A DNA stretch of 23,681 nucleotides from Prorocentrum cordatum (lineage: Eukaryota > Sar > Dinophyceae > Prorocentrales > Prorocentraceae). The stretch covers positions 1 to 23,681 of the forward strand of contig CAUYUJ010011289.1 of the NCBI GenBank assembly GCA_963575745.1. Direction: 5' to 3'. Below, piece after piece: positions 1-9,125 of this stretch. The notes beneath the pieces were generated by a model that was not told the DNA's origin, did not search any database, and saw only the letters and a list, made by a program, of their open reading frames with translations. How positions within the stretch are numbered: position 1 is the first letter of the stretch; each line of letters begins with the position of its first letter. Made by a program: the position numbers and the translations under genes.

Positions 1-1090
1 CCTCTCCTCCTCCGTCTCCTCCACCTCCTCCTCCTCCTCCTCCTCACCTTCCCTTTCGTCGTTGTCCTCCCCCTCCTCCTCATCTTCCTCACCCTCTTCC
101 TCCTCATATTCCTCCTCCGCATCCTCCTCATCCTCGTCCTCCTTCTCCGCTTCCTCATCTTCCTCCTCCTCCTCCTCCTCCTCCTACTCTTCCTCTTCCC
201 CCTGTTCCTCCTCCTCCTCCGTTTCATACTTATCGTTCTCCTCGTCCGCCTTCTCCTCCTCTGTCTCCGCCTCCTCTTCCTCCTCCTCTTACTCCTCGTA
301 TTCCTCATCCTAATCCTTCTATAACTCCCCCTCCTCCTCCTCCTCCTCTTCCTCCTCCGTCTCCTGCTCCTGCTCCTCCTCCTCCTCCTCCTCCTCCTCC
401 TCCTTCCCCTCCTCCTCCCCTCCTCCTCCTCCTCCTCCCTTCATTCCTCCCTCTCGGCATTATCCTCCTCCTCCCCTCCTCCTCCTCCTCCTCCTCCTCC
501 TCCTCCTCCTCCTCCTCCTCCTCCTCCCTCTCGTCGGCCTCCTGCTACTCCTCCTCCTCTCCCTCCTTCTCCCCTCCTGCGTCTTCCTCTTGTTCCGCAT
601 CCTCCTCCTCCTCCTCCTCCTCTTCTTCCTCGTCCTCCTCTGGCTTGTTCTCCTCCTCCTCTTCCTCATCCTCCTCATTCCTCTCGTCGTCCCTCTCATG
701 TTCCTCCTCCATATCGTCGTCCTCTACTTCTCGTTCTCCTCCTCTTCCTCCCCCTCCTCTTCCTCCCTCTCCCCATCCCTCTCGTCGTCCTCCTCCTTCC
801 CTTCCTTTTCATCCTTCTCCTCCTCATCCTCCTCCTCGTCTTTCTGTTTCTTCTCCTCCCCCCTCTCCTACTTCCTCCTCCTCTTCCGCTTCCTCCTCCT
901 CCTCATCCTCATCATCATCATGCTCGTCAGGTCGTTGTTGCTGTCGGCCTTGGATCTCGCCTCCTTCTCCTCCTCCTCCTCCTCCTCCTCCTCCTCCTCC
1001 TGTCGCTGTCGCTGCCGGCCTCGGGATTCGCATCGAACGCGGCCCTTCTCCTCCTCATCCTCCTCCTCATTTGTTTGCAGTTGTTCGGAC
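1..1090. repeat. (CCT)n-rich imperfect microsatellite, pyrimidine on + strand
   Basis: Almost the whole stretch consists of CTC/CCT triplets broken by CGT, CAT, TTC and single substitutions. Long open frames occur in all phases but encode only Ser, Leu, Pro or, antisense, Arg/Glu/Gly runs, so they are by-products of the repeat. Pure runs occur at about 382-412 and 478-526. No gene is seen here. The segment 1090-1254 between this and the next array is mixed sequence with no recognisable feature. Confidence 0.95.
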
Positions 1091-1254
1091 ATTAAGAGCT
1101 AGCCTGTTGCGTGATGAGCTGGTGCAGCAATATTGCCGACTTGCGCGGTGTAGAAACAAACAAAACAATATGGGCCCTCCCCCCCCCTCCCCTATGGAAT
1201 GCATCCTGGCTGTTTTTGGCGCCTGTACTCAGTGAACGATCAGATACACACCAT

Positions 1255-1640
1255 TCCTCCTCCTCCGTCCTCCCCCTCCTCCTCCTCCTCCTCCGATTCC
1301 TCCTCCTCCTCCTCCTCCTCCTCATCCTCATCCACCAAGATACCCACCACTCCCCGACTCCGATCCTCCTCCTCCTTGAACCCGGTTCCTAGAGGTATGA
1401 TGCCGTTGCGGGTGCTACCGTTTCCCTCCTCCTCCTCCTCCTCCTCCTCCTCCTCCTGCTCCTCCTCCCTTTTGCTCCTCATTCTTTCGCCCTCCCTTCT
1501 CCTCCTCCTCCTCCTCCTCCTCCTCCTCCTCCTCCTCCTCATCCTCCTCCCTCGTCATTCGCCTCCCTCCTCCCTTCTCCTACTCTCTCCTCCTCCTCCC
1601 CCTCCTGCTCCTCCTCCTCCTGCTCCTCCTCCCTCATGCC
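1255..1640. repeat. (CCT)n microsatellite, second block
   Basis: CTC/CCT triplets resume with the same strand bias as 1-1090, with the purest runs at about 1427-1456 and 1498-1540. A short non-repeat insert is present at about 1335-1425. The open frames across it encode homopolymers and are not believed to be genes. Confidence 0.95.
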
Positions 1641-1790
1641 TTTCTGAGCCCGTGGCCTGCCCGCCGCTGAACCCTCATGGTGCTGGCTTGAGCGCCTCCG
1701 CCCGCCTGCGGCCGTGCGCGTGGAGGTGAAGTGCGGGTTTTACCTTGGGAAGTTCTTCGTCTTCTCTGCATGCTGATTGATGTCCCGCAG

Positions 1791-2985
1791 GGGCTCGTGA
1801 ATGTCGAGCTGCTCGACCGACTCTTCTTCATCAGCCAGCGCGGCACCTTTTCGTCGGTCCTCATCGTGTCTGACGTGCAGGCCGCCAGCGTCCTGTTCGG
1901 GAACGGGCGTCTTGCAGGAGGCGAGCACGGCGATGTTGGTGCGTACCAGCAGTGGTATGCGCAAGATGGTCCGGCCGCCGCCGCCGCCGATGCGCCTGCC
2001 CCTGGATGCTGGGCGTGGCCAGGTGAAGTCCACCAAGGAGGAGCCGGTGCCCGTGCCGCCGCCGCCTCCGGCCATGCTGAAGCCGCTGGACCAGGTCGAG
2101 CTTGAGATTTTCAGGGACCAGAGCATGTACCCGAAGGAGTTCGAGGAGAAGAGGGAGAGCTTGCACAAGAAGCACAAGTTTGTCGACAGGGCGTCCGAGG
2201 AGGTGGAGTACAAGATGGTGAGGTTGGCGGCCCCTCCAATACCTCCACCGCCGGGAGTACTCCACAACTCGGACCCGTACCTCAAGATAGTGGAGGCGCC
2301 CGCTGCGACGACGTACCCGAGGTCTTCTACCCGGTGTTCGTGGACAAGGGTGCCGTCCCCGCCGCCGCCTCGGGGGCTGCGGAACCCGAGGCCACCACCG
2401 AGGCGATGGCCGCTGCCGCAGGTACCCCCGCCGCCAAGGGCCCTGTGAGGCAGCCTCGCAAGGAGTTGACGCCCGACGAGCTCAAGGAGAAGAGGAGGCA
2501 GCGGTGGGTCAACAATAAGGAGGAGAAGCGCAGTCGACAGGCTGGTGATGTTTTGCAGTTGGAGCTTGACTTGATCGCAGCGAGCGGTTGTGATGAAAGC
2601 GAGGCCGTTCCTGAAGAACTTCAGCAAGAAGATTTCGCGGTTGCCGACGAGGCTGGTGGAGCCTCTCTTGATGAACGTGGAGGAGATCTTGCGCTATCAG
2701 AAGATGCGCACATACAGGCTGCTGCTCATGGTGCGGATGTTCCTTCGGAGCTTCGTGAAAGCGTCTGCGATTTCGACGAGGGCTCGGAGCCTACCGAAGA
2801 AGCAAAGCACGATGCGAGAGCGCACATTGTTGGTGGAGATTATTTCGGCCTGGACCCGTTCTCTTGCAGGGGTGGGTGCAGCAGCTCGTCGAAGGCGAGA
2901 TCGGCACGAACGAGTTGAACAAGCTCGTGAAGTCGGCCTTGATTTTGGCGCACTGCTCAGCTACAGCATCCAGCTCTACTTCATA
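1791..2985 (+). pseudogene. Host coding-like region of unknown function, broken into several frames
   Basis: Consecutive segments have strongly GC-ending codons and protein-like composition, but the good frame changes: frame 3 about 1791-1905 (begins GLVNVELLDRLFFISQ), frame 1 about 1918-2290 (Pro-rich, then KFVDRASEEVEYKMVRL), frame 3 about 2300-2588 (DDVPEVFYPVFVDKG, later a charged helix KELTPDELKEKRRQRW), frame 1 about 2590-2865 (basic, ending near LLVEIISAW), frame 2 about 2872-2985 (WVQQLVEGEIGTNELNKLVK, stop about 2985). An acceptor-like pyrimidine stretch ending in CAG lies at 1781-1790 and another at 2860-2871. A possible short upstream exon (frame 1, ending VRVE at 1725) is followed by GTGAAG. 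The switches at about 1905, 2290 and 2588 leave no room for introns, so indels (true decay or assembly error) are likelier. I recognise no domain. A multi-exon gene with sequencing errors is the main alternative. Confidence 0.4.
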
Positions 2986-3139
2986 GATATGTCTGGCCGG
3001 CCTTCGACTTAGAGGTCACGTCCCTCGTCTCCGCCAGCACGTACACGGTGTTGTACCGCTTGTGATTTATTGTTCCAGCCTGCCGCCGCGCCGCCCAGCA
3101 GTCGTGTCGGCCGTCGCCCACAGCAGACAAAACTCTTGC

Positions 3140-3190
3140 TGCTCCTCCCCCTCCTCCTCCTCCTCCTCCTCCTCTTCAAGTTCCTCCTTC
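3140..3190. repeat. Short (CTC)n tract
   Basis: Pure CTC/CCT triplets over about 50 bases, same orientation as the arrays at the left end. The flanking sequence from 2990 to 3360 shows nothing else I can support. Confidence 0.85.
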
Positions 3191-3367
3191 TCGTCCCTCC
3201 TGCTCATCATTATCATCGTCCTTCTCTGCTTGCCCTGCGGATGGTGCAAACCATCCCTGCTTGAGAGCACCATTTCGAGGAGGAGGGGCCCAGACGTGCT
3301 TGGTCAAACCAGCAACAACAGAAACCGAAACTTCTGGCCTGTTTCGGCATCTGGATTCCCTCGCCGG

Positions 3368-3450
3368 GCCACGGGGCCGGCAGCAAGCGACGCAGGATGA
3401 GGAACCCGCCACGGGAAAGGGTCGGGACTTGCGGAGACCCCGTATTGACA
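3368..3450 (+). repeat. Diverged copy of a dispersed repeat (see 5391-5622)
   Basis: The stretch beginning CCGGGCCACGGGGCCG and running through CAGGATGAGGAAC and CGGGAAAGGGTC aligns with the left arm of the foldback element at 5391-5440 and with 8594-8670. All three read in the same order on the + strand. The right arm of this copy is not recognisable. Confidence 0.5.
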
Positions 3451-3640
3451 AAATCGAGGCATCGCATGTTTGGGATTTCCTCCTGGAAATCGAATTTGGA
3501 GGATGGGGGGATGGGGGGATCGAGGAGGTTTGGGACGTTTTGCAATCGTCTACTGTAGCCCTGGGGACTTCTGGGAGGTTCATTGGGGTCCATTGTTTAG
3601 ACGACCGTGCCGACCCCCCTAGTGGTGACCATCCCGTGGC

Positions 3641-3904
3641 ATGGCCTGGGAGGACATGGAGGTGATGAGGTTGCTGCAGCAGGCCAACGTCGTGTGGACG
3701 GACGGAGAGGACCGGGGGCAACCTGCTGCATCGACAGTGGTGGGGAGGTCGTTTCTGGTTCGAGGTTCGAGGTCATCGGACGTGTTCGACCTTGTCTCGT
3801 CGGTTCTCGAGCCTCGGGATGCTCTCCAGCAGCTGCGCCTCGCCGAGAGAGGCGCCGATAGGTGCCAGGGTCGCGCCGCCGGAGGCATGAGCTATGAGCT
3901 ATGA
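3641..3904 (+). CDS. Possible host exon, unknown function (87 aa)
   Basis: An ATG-initiated frame with mostly G/C third positions. It encodes a mixed, protein-like sequence beginning MAWEDMEVMRLLQQANVVW and containing FDLVSSVLEPRDALQQLRL, which looks helical. It stops at 3904. No domain is recognised and no splice signal is decisive. It lies upstream of, and on the same strand as, the exons at 4670 and 7178, so it could belong to that gene. It could also be chance, because GC-rich DNA gives many open frames. Confidence 0.3.
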   Translation: MAWEDMEVMRLLQQANVVWTDGEDRGQPAASTVVGRSFLVRGSRSSDVFDLVSSVLEPRDALQQLRLAERGADRCQGRAAGGMSYEL

Positions 3905-4669
3905 CCCAAACAAGCACAAGACGACGAGGATCATTGGGGGGCGGCTGCCTCCACAGAGGGGGCATGCTCCCGATCTCGGTGGTGCTGGTAGTGGTCGGCC
4001 TTCCGAGGTGGCCGCAGTATTGCGAACAACGTCCAACCTGTGGACGTGTCAGATCAAGAGGCCTCTTCCCGAAAAACTCGGCCAGCGTTGGTTGACCAAC
4101 TTGCCGGAAAGCTGGCCCCGTGTCTCGAGCACGCTCGCCCCTGCCAGCGTGAACAACAGAAATATACCCAGGCGCGTTTGGACAGTTCCTTGGAAGCTGG
4201 CCCGCATATGTTCAGTTAGAAGTCTCTTGATCACATCGATCGTCTTCCCTCGTAGGAGGCAGCCCCCTCAGTGTTGGCGTCGGTGGCCCATGTCCAAGCC
4301 TCGAACATCAGGGGTAGCGTTACCGAGGGGGAAAAACTCGAGGGCGGACGCGGGAACCCCCTACTCGTTGACTGGGCGCCGACGCGGGCCTCACAGCCCA
4401 CCCCGCCCAGGGTCGTGCGGTGTCGCCGTCGGGGTCCTATCGTGCACGTCGTGCCGATTCCAAGCTAATGGTTCCCTCCCTCCGTGGCCTTACGTCGGGC
4501 ACGCCCCTCTACAGGTGGAGTGTTCAAAAGTGGTTTGAAAAAGTCTGTGGACGAGTTTTCTATCATTTTTGTTTTTTGGTGGCCCACATGATTTGTCGTC
4601 CAGACTCCGCCTGCAGGAGGAAATGCCCGACCGAACCCTGGGCCAGTCGCCCCGTCCCCCCACCGCGAG
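3905..4669. other. No supported feature
   Basis: Mixed-composition sequence with a long open frame (3894-4538) whose codon use and composition are not convincing. It probably is intron or intergenic sequence ahead of the exon at 4670. A pyrimidine-rich acceptor-like stretch ends in GAG at 4669. Confidence 0.5.
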
Positions 4670-4816
4670 GATGGCCGGAAAAAGTCCGTGGTGCTGTTCA
4701 AGCTAGCGGGCCGCCGGGGCTACTCGCCCGCGTACGCCCTCCTGGCGCAGCGGGCGCTGCGCGCGGGCGACGTCCCCGTGGCCGTGGACGCGCTCTGCGC
4801 CCTGCTCGGCCACAAG
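4670..4816 (+). CDS. Probable internal exon A of a host gene (helical-repeat-like)
   Basis: The frame encodes DGRKKSVVLFKLAGRRG followed by YSPAYALLAQRALRAGD and AVDALCALLGHK, an amphipathic helical pair like TPR/ARM-type solenoids (inference from pattern only). The third-position GC is very high. An acceptor-like CCCCCCACCGCGAG precedes it. Two exon ends fit. Ending at 4816, AAG|GACGG would be a GA donor, a class reported in dinoflagellates. Ending at 4820, a GT donor (GTTCCC) would pair with an acceptor at 7175. Either keeps the frame into the exon at about 7178, giving GHK-(DE)-DARLQSSDG. The ORF then degenerates into the GGA array, which supports an intron here. Function unknown. Confidence 0.55.
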
Positions 4817-4834
4817 GACGGTTCCCTTGGGAGG

Positions 4835-5219
4835 ACGAGGAGGAGGGGGAGGAGGGGAAGGAAGAGGAGCAAAAGGATGGGGAGGGGGCGGCGGTGGTGG
4901 TGGAGGAGGAGGAGGAGGAGGAGGAGGAGGAGGTGGAGGGAGGAGGAGGAGGAGGGAGGAGGAGGAGGAGGAGGTGGAAGGGGATTAGGGAGGAGGAGGA
5001 GGGGGGAGGAGGGTGGAGACGGCATCTGAGGAGAGGTGAGATGGAGGAAAGGGGTGGGAGGAGGGGAGGAGGAGGAGGAGGAGGTGGAGAGGATAGGAGG
5101 AGGGGGCAGGAGGGGGAGGAGAAAGGAGGTAAGGAGGAAAGGAGGGGGGGAGAGGAGGGAGGAGGTGGAGGAGGAGGAGGAGGAGGAGGAGGAGGAGGAG
5201 GAGGAGGAGGAGGAGGAGG
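4835..5219. repeat. (GGA)n polypurine array
   Basis: Nearly pure purine on the + strand: GGA/GAG triplets with occasional GGGA and GGT. It is pure at about 5168-5218. The predicted intron between exons A and B contains it. Open frames encode only Glu/Arg/Gly or, antisense, Ser/Pro/Leu, and are not genes. Confidence 0.95.
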
Positions 5220-5390
5220 GCCAGGTCGGGCCACGGCGGTCCCCCTGCGCGGGCCACGTCCGCGCAGCATCGGTCTCCGGACCGTCCTGGACCCCTCCCT
5301 GGGGGGGGGCGATCACCCCATGACCCCCTCGCGTCGCGAAAAAATCGCCACGGGAGGTGCTGCGTCGTTCTCGGCCTCCGTGGACCGTCA

Positions 5391-5622
5391 CCGGGCCCCA
5401 GGACCGTCAAAAAACGACTCAGGATGAAGAACCGGTCCGGGGGAAGGGGTCCAGACCTCTGGGGGTCGACGTCGTGTGAAAAAATAACAACGTCGGGGGG
5501 GGGTCTGGAACTGCAGGGGGGGGAGAGAATAGGTACCCAGTTCGGGGCCCAGGCAGTCCCGACGCTTTCCCCATGACCGGCTTTGCATCCTGAGTCGTTT
5601 TTTTGACGCTCCCGAGGCCCGG
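5391..5622. mobile_element. Foldback/MITE-like element with ~50 bp inverted ends
   Basis: The left arm (5391-5440, with CGTCAAAAAACGACTCAGGA) and the reverse complement of the right arm (5563-5622, with CGTCAAAAAAACGACTCAGG) align over about 50 bases with few mismatches and one extra A. A second, inner inverted pair (TCCAGACC at about 5450 and GGTCTGGA at about 5504) lies between them. No ORF is present. Diverged relatives of the left arm occur at 3368-3450 and 8594-8670. Target duplications could not be defined, so the mobile nature is inferred from the inverted ends and dispersed copies. Confidence 0.6.
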
Positions 5623-5654
5623 GGAGAGGGCCCCGGGAGGCTGAAATTTAGGGA

Positions 5655-5948
5655 AAAAACTCCGTCATGATTTTTTTCTCGGCTTTTTCCTAGCTCTTTA
5701 TCTATTTCATTTTATTTTTCATTCTGCACTTTTCTTCTTAAAAATCTTCATTTTACAATTCTTTTATATCTTCTTATTCTTTTTCTATATTACTATTTTC
5801 TTCTTCTTCTTCTTATTTTCTTTTTCTTCTTCTTTTCTTCTTCTTTTATTTTTTCTTTTTTTCTTCTTCTTCTTTTCTTCTTTTTTTTTTTATATATTTT
5901 TTTTAAATTTTTTTTTTTTAACCCAAAAATTATAAACCCCCCCCCTCT
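5655..5948. repeat. AT-rich polypyrimidine (TTC/TTTC) tract
   Basis: An isolated T-rich stretch in an otherwise GC-rich window: TTCTTCTT repeats, then long T runs with TATATA near 5890 and a final run of C at about 5938-5945. It sits directly before the polypurine array, so strand composition flips at about 5975. It lies in the predicted intron between exons A and B. Confidence 0.9.
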
Positions 5949-5974
5949 TCTTATATTCGTATTATGTGATTATT

Positions 5975-6622
5975 AGGAGTAGGAGGAGGATGCGGAGTAG
6001 GAGGAGGAGAGGAGGATGGTGAGGGAGGGAGGGAGGGAGGGAGGGAGGGATGGAGGGGATGGGAGGGAGGGAGGAGGGAGGGAGGGAGGGAGGGAGGGAG
6101 GAGAGGGAGGGAGGGAGGGAGGGAGGGAGGGAGGAGGAGGGAAGGAGGAGGAGGAAGAGGAGGAGGAGGAGGGGAAGAGGAAGGAGGAGGAGGGAGCGGG
6201 AGGGCGGAGGAGGAGGAGGAGGAGAGGAGGAGGAGGAGGAGGAGGCAGGTGGAGGAGGGAGGAGGATGAGAGGAGGGAGGAGAGGAGGCGGAAGGAGGAG
6301 GAGGAGGAGGAGGAGGAGGAGGAGGAGGAGAAAGAGGGGTGGAGGAGGAGGAGGAGGAGGTGGAGGAGGAGTGAGGAGGGAGGAGGAGGTGGAGGAGAGG
6401 AGGTGGGAGGAAGAGGGGATGGAAGAGGAGGAGCAGGAGGTGGAGGAGGAGGAGGAGGAGGAGGAGGAGGAGGTGGGGAGGAGGAGGAGGAGGAGGAGGA
6501 GGAGGAGGAGGAGGGAGGGAGGAGGAGGAGGAGGTGGAGGGGAAGGTGGAGAGGAGGGGAGGTGGAGGAGGAGGAGGAGGAGGAGAGGAGGAGGAGGGAG
6601 GGAAGGAGGAGGAGGGGGAGGA
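5975..6622. repeat. (GGGA)n / (GGA)n polypurine array
   Basis: About 650 bases of almost uninterrupted purine. GGGA tetranucleotides dominate at 6017-6135 and GGA triplets afterwards. All open frames are homopolymeric by-products. Confidence 0.95.
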
Positions 6623-7177
6623 GCCTCTAGGCTCCCGGCCTCGAGCAGGTGGGGTCGGAGGCTCGCGCCGCATGGCGGACGCCTCGTCGAGGCATCGGCG
6701 ATGCGGCCCCATGCGGGGCCCGCTCTTCCCCACGCCGGCGTCGCCGAGGCGTCGACGGCGAGGTGCAGTCCCTCCGCCCGCGCCTGGCTGCTTGGACCCC
6801 GCTCGGGAGGTCTCGGCAGGAGGCCCCCGAGCGACGGAAGTCACCGGGGGCGGCCGCCGCTCTCGGCCGGGCGTCGGTCGGGCACGTCCCTCTGCAGGAC
6901 GATGGTTGGATCGTGTCTGGCTACGTTCGGGCACAGCCGAGGCGCTGACAGAAGGGACGCCTCGGGTGCGGAAGGGGCTCGCTGTTCCTGAAGCTCTCCC
7001 ATGGCTCCTCCTCCATCACTCCTCGTGCAGCTAGGCGCTTCTGGGGCCAACAAGGGGCTCCGTTCCTTATTCAGCGTTCCTTCTGGTAGTACCTCGACTG
7101 GATGTTCTGACAAGTTTTGGGTTTCCTCCGCAATCCCCCTGACATGCCAGACCCAAAGCGGGGCCCTCTTCCGAGAG
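6623..7177. other. No supported gene; GC-rich intron sequence
   Basis: Mixed GC-rich sequence with short palindromic pieces (for example GCATCGGCGATGC at about 6692). It probably is the 3' part of the intron that ends before the exon at 7178. Confidence 0.45.
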
Positions 7178-7324
7178 GACGCGCGCCTCCAGAGCAGCGA
7201 CGGCCTGCTCGACGCCTGCGCGGACCAGCTCGCCGAAGCCCTGCGGGACCCGGCGCACGCGGACCTGCTGGCGGCGCGCGCGCCCGAGCTGGAGCGGCTC
7301 TCGAAGACGTGGCCGGCCCTGCAG
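7178..7324 (+). CDS. Probable internal exon B of the same host gene
   Basis: The frame encodes DARLQSSDGLLDACADQLAE and then ALRDPAHADLLAARAPELER and LSKTWPALQ: Ala/Leu-rich amphipathic helices with nearly all codons ending in G or C. It starts after CCGAGAG|GAC and ends at CTGCAG|GTGCTC, a good GT donor. Both borders are phase 0, in register with exon A and with the exon at 9126. Just downstream the sequence loses coding character and enters a nested inverted repeat. With exon A it reads as one helical solenoid-like protein. No family is recognised. Confidence 0.6.
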
Positions 7325-7344
7325 GTGCTCGAGTCGGGCGGAGA

Positions 7345-7489
7345 GAACTGTGCACATGCACCGATCCTGACAACGTCCATCCTTGACCCAGGATCGGTAC
7401 ATATACCTTCCTGGCCAAGGTAAGAGGGCGTATGCACCGATCCTGGGCTCGGGATGGGCCTGGTCAGAATCGGTGTATGTGCATAGTTC
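7345..7489. mobile_element. Nested foldback element (four copies of one motif, alternating orientation)
   Basis: The outer arms 7345-7371 and 7463-7489 are inverted copies (27 bp, 3 mismatches; GCACATGCACCGATCCTGAC on the left). The inner arms are 7387-7404 and 7430-7447 (TATGCACCGATCCTGGG and its complement). The motif CACCGATCCTG therefore occurs +, -, +, -. There is no ORF. It starts about 20 bases after the exon B donor. Confidence 0.6.
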
Positions 7490-7677
7490 CTTTTCCTCCT
7501 ATCGAGGAAAGACGCACTCACCAGGAGGGAAGGATAGGCAGACACGAATACACGTCGATTCCCAGGAGCATGTCGGAAAACATGGGAGCTGGAGGGGAGG
7601 ACGGGCCTCCAGGCAATAGGACAGATATTCTGGGAATCCTTGGACGTGTGTGCCCCTAGGCCCCAGCCAACTTAGAC

Positions 7678-7920
7678 AGTAAATCACGGAAGCTTCCGCT
7701 CGCCCTGGATTGAGTGCACGTCGGAGAATAGCGCCCAATAGCACCCAATAGCATTCAGTAGCGCCCAGTAGCGCCGAACAGCGTTCAAATAGCGCCCGGT
7801 AGTGACCAATAGCGCCCAACAACGCCATGTGAGGGAGGTGCATGGTGTCCGCTTTGCGCGCAATTGGGCGCGCTATTTCGCGCCATCGGGACGACCCAAA
7901 GCTTCCGTGAATTGATTTCT
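7678..7920. mobile_element. Small inverted-ended element containing a TAGCGCCCAA minisatellite
   Basis: The left end AAATCACGGAAGCTT (about 7680) is matched in inverted orientation by AAGCTTCCGTGAATTGATTT (7899-7918), with a 5-base insertion. Between them, 7728-7830 is a degenerate tandem repeat of about 10 bp (TAGCGCCCAA, TAGCACCCAA, TAGCATTCAG, TAGCGCCCAG and so on). No coding sequence is present. The mobile nature is inferred from the inverted ends only. Confidence 0.45.
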
Positions 7921-8133
7921 AACATTGACCATTACCAAGATGTCGCGTGATCTCGTCGTTCACCGACCTTGGTCCATGCTGGCCGCCGCCGATCCGCGAG
8001 GCTGAGCCACGAGCCGGCGGTGGCCAAGATGTGCGGTGACCAAGATCGTCGACGACGTTTCCTTTTCCAGTTTCGGTCAGGGTAGTCAGTTTCTTCCCTT
8101 CCAGGTGGGCGACGTGAGAAATTTCACCGACAT

Positions 8134-8482
8134 TGGCGTGTAAGCTGCCCGCGTAAGCTCGCGCGTACGCGCCCTCGTTTCCAATATGTAGCGTGCCGCG
8201 CCGGCGGCCCGCGTTAGCCATCGCGTAGGGTCGTTATGTCATCTCCTTAGCTGCCGTGATGCGCCCATTCTGAATCGCAACACGTGCCGTGCTCAAAACA
8301 TCCGTGCTAACACGCTGCGTGTTGACTCAACGTTTTGGCCCACGTTTTGGCGAACGCATCCCGCCGAACGCACGTCTTCAATATGCATGTTGAGCTCCGT
8401 GTCAACACGCTACGGGTTGCGTGTTGCGTCTCGGGGCGGCGAAGGTAATCTCGCGTAAGACCCGTTTCTTTTCGTCGCTCAG
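8134..8482 (+). repeat. Interspersed repeat, copy 1 (~350 bp)
   Basis: It aligns along its length with 9412-9723: shared landmarks are GCGTAAGCT, ATCTCCTTAGCTGCC, CAACACGTGCCGTGCTCAAA, GGCGAACGCATC, GTGTCAACACGCTACGGG and TCGCTC-AG at the end. It differs by many substitutions and small indels. It begins near GCGTGTAAG (GC-donor-like) and ends TTCTTTTCGTCGCTCAG, an acceptor-like sequence. No ORF is conserved between the copies. Confidence 0.85.
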
Positions 8483-8593
8483 GTGCTGCTCGTGCTGGCC
8501 GCGGTGAGGCAGGGCGGCGGCGGCGGAGCCCCCCCCCCTCGCGTCGCTACAGGGAGGCTCTTGGCCGCCTGCGGCCTCCTGTGGGGTTCCCCC

Positions 8594-8670
8594 GCTGGGC
8601 CACGGGGCCGTGAGGGAACGACTCGCGGGTGAGAGTCCGGCCCCGGGGAAGCCCCGGGGAGTTTGGGCAT
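8594..8670 (+). repeat. Diverged copy of the 5391 repeat family
   Basis: CTGGGCCACGGGGCCG, ACGACTCGCGGGTGAGAG and CCGGGGAAG appear in the same order as at 3368-3450 and in the left arm of 5391-5622. Only one arm is recognisable. A C16 run follows at 8737-8752. Apart from these, 8490-9100 holds no supported gene. Confidence 0.45.
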
Positions 8671-9125
8671 CCTGGGTGGGGGCCGTATTGTAAGCGTTTT
8701 CTTGTTCGTTGTTTTGCCGATCGGCGCGGGCCCTCGCCCCCCCCCCCCCCCCATGGAGTAGATCTTGGTCGTTTGTTGGGCGCCTGTTTCGAGCAGGTGG
8801 AGTCTCCCCCATAGGACGCACTGTTGCAAACAGTCGCGTTGAGCAGAGGTCCGAAGCCAGACCCCCCCCTCACCCCCCACCCTTGCCGCCCAATGTCGAA
8901 ACGCCGATCAAGAAAACATTCACATTAAGACCATCGAGACGTCGAATGACTGTAAAACTATTTTTTCCGTTTTCGCCTTTGGGGGCCTCCTGAGAGGCCC
9001 TCGCCGCCCGGGCTGGATTCGCTTCGAAATTCTGATCACAGGGCGCCCCTGGAGAGATCTGGCCGTACCGGCGAACTGGCACCTTTTGACAATTATGCCC
9101 AGGAGGAGCGGCTTCGGCGTTGCAG

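Noticed and set aside
62-1730. Long Ser-, Leu-, Pro-, Arg- and Glu-rich open frames on both strands
   Set aside because: They follow (CCT)n periodicity in every phase and have no mixed-composition protein segment.
3894-4538. 214-codon open frame
   Set aside because: Amino-acid composition and third positions look non-coding, it has no recognisable motif, and it crosses into the region expected to be intron.
7725-7835. CRISPR-like short repeats
   Set aside because: Units are ~10 bp, imperfect and directly abutting, with no spacers; this is a minisatellite.
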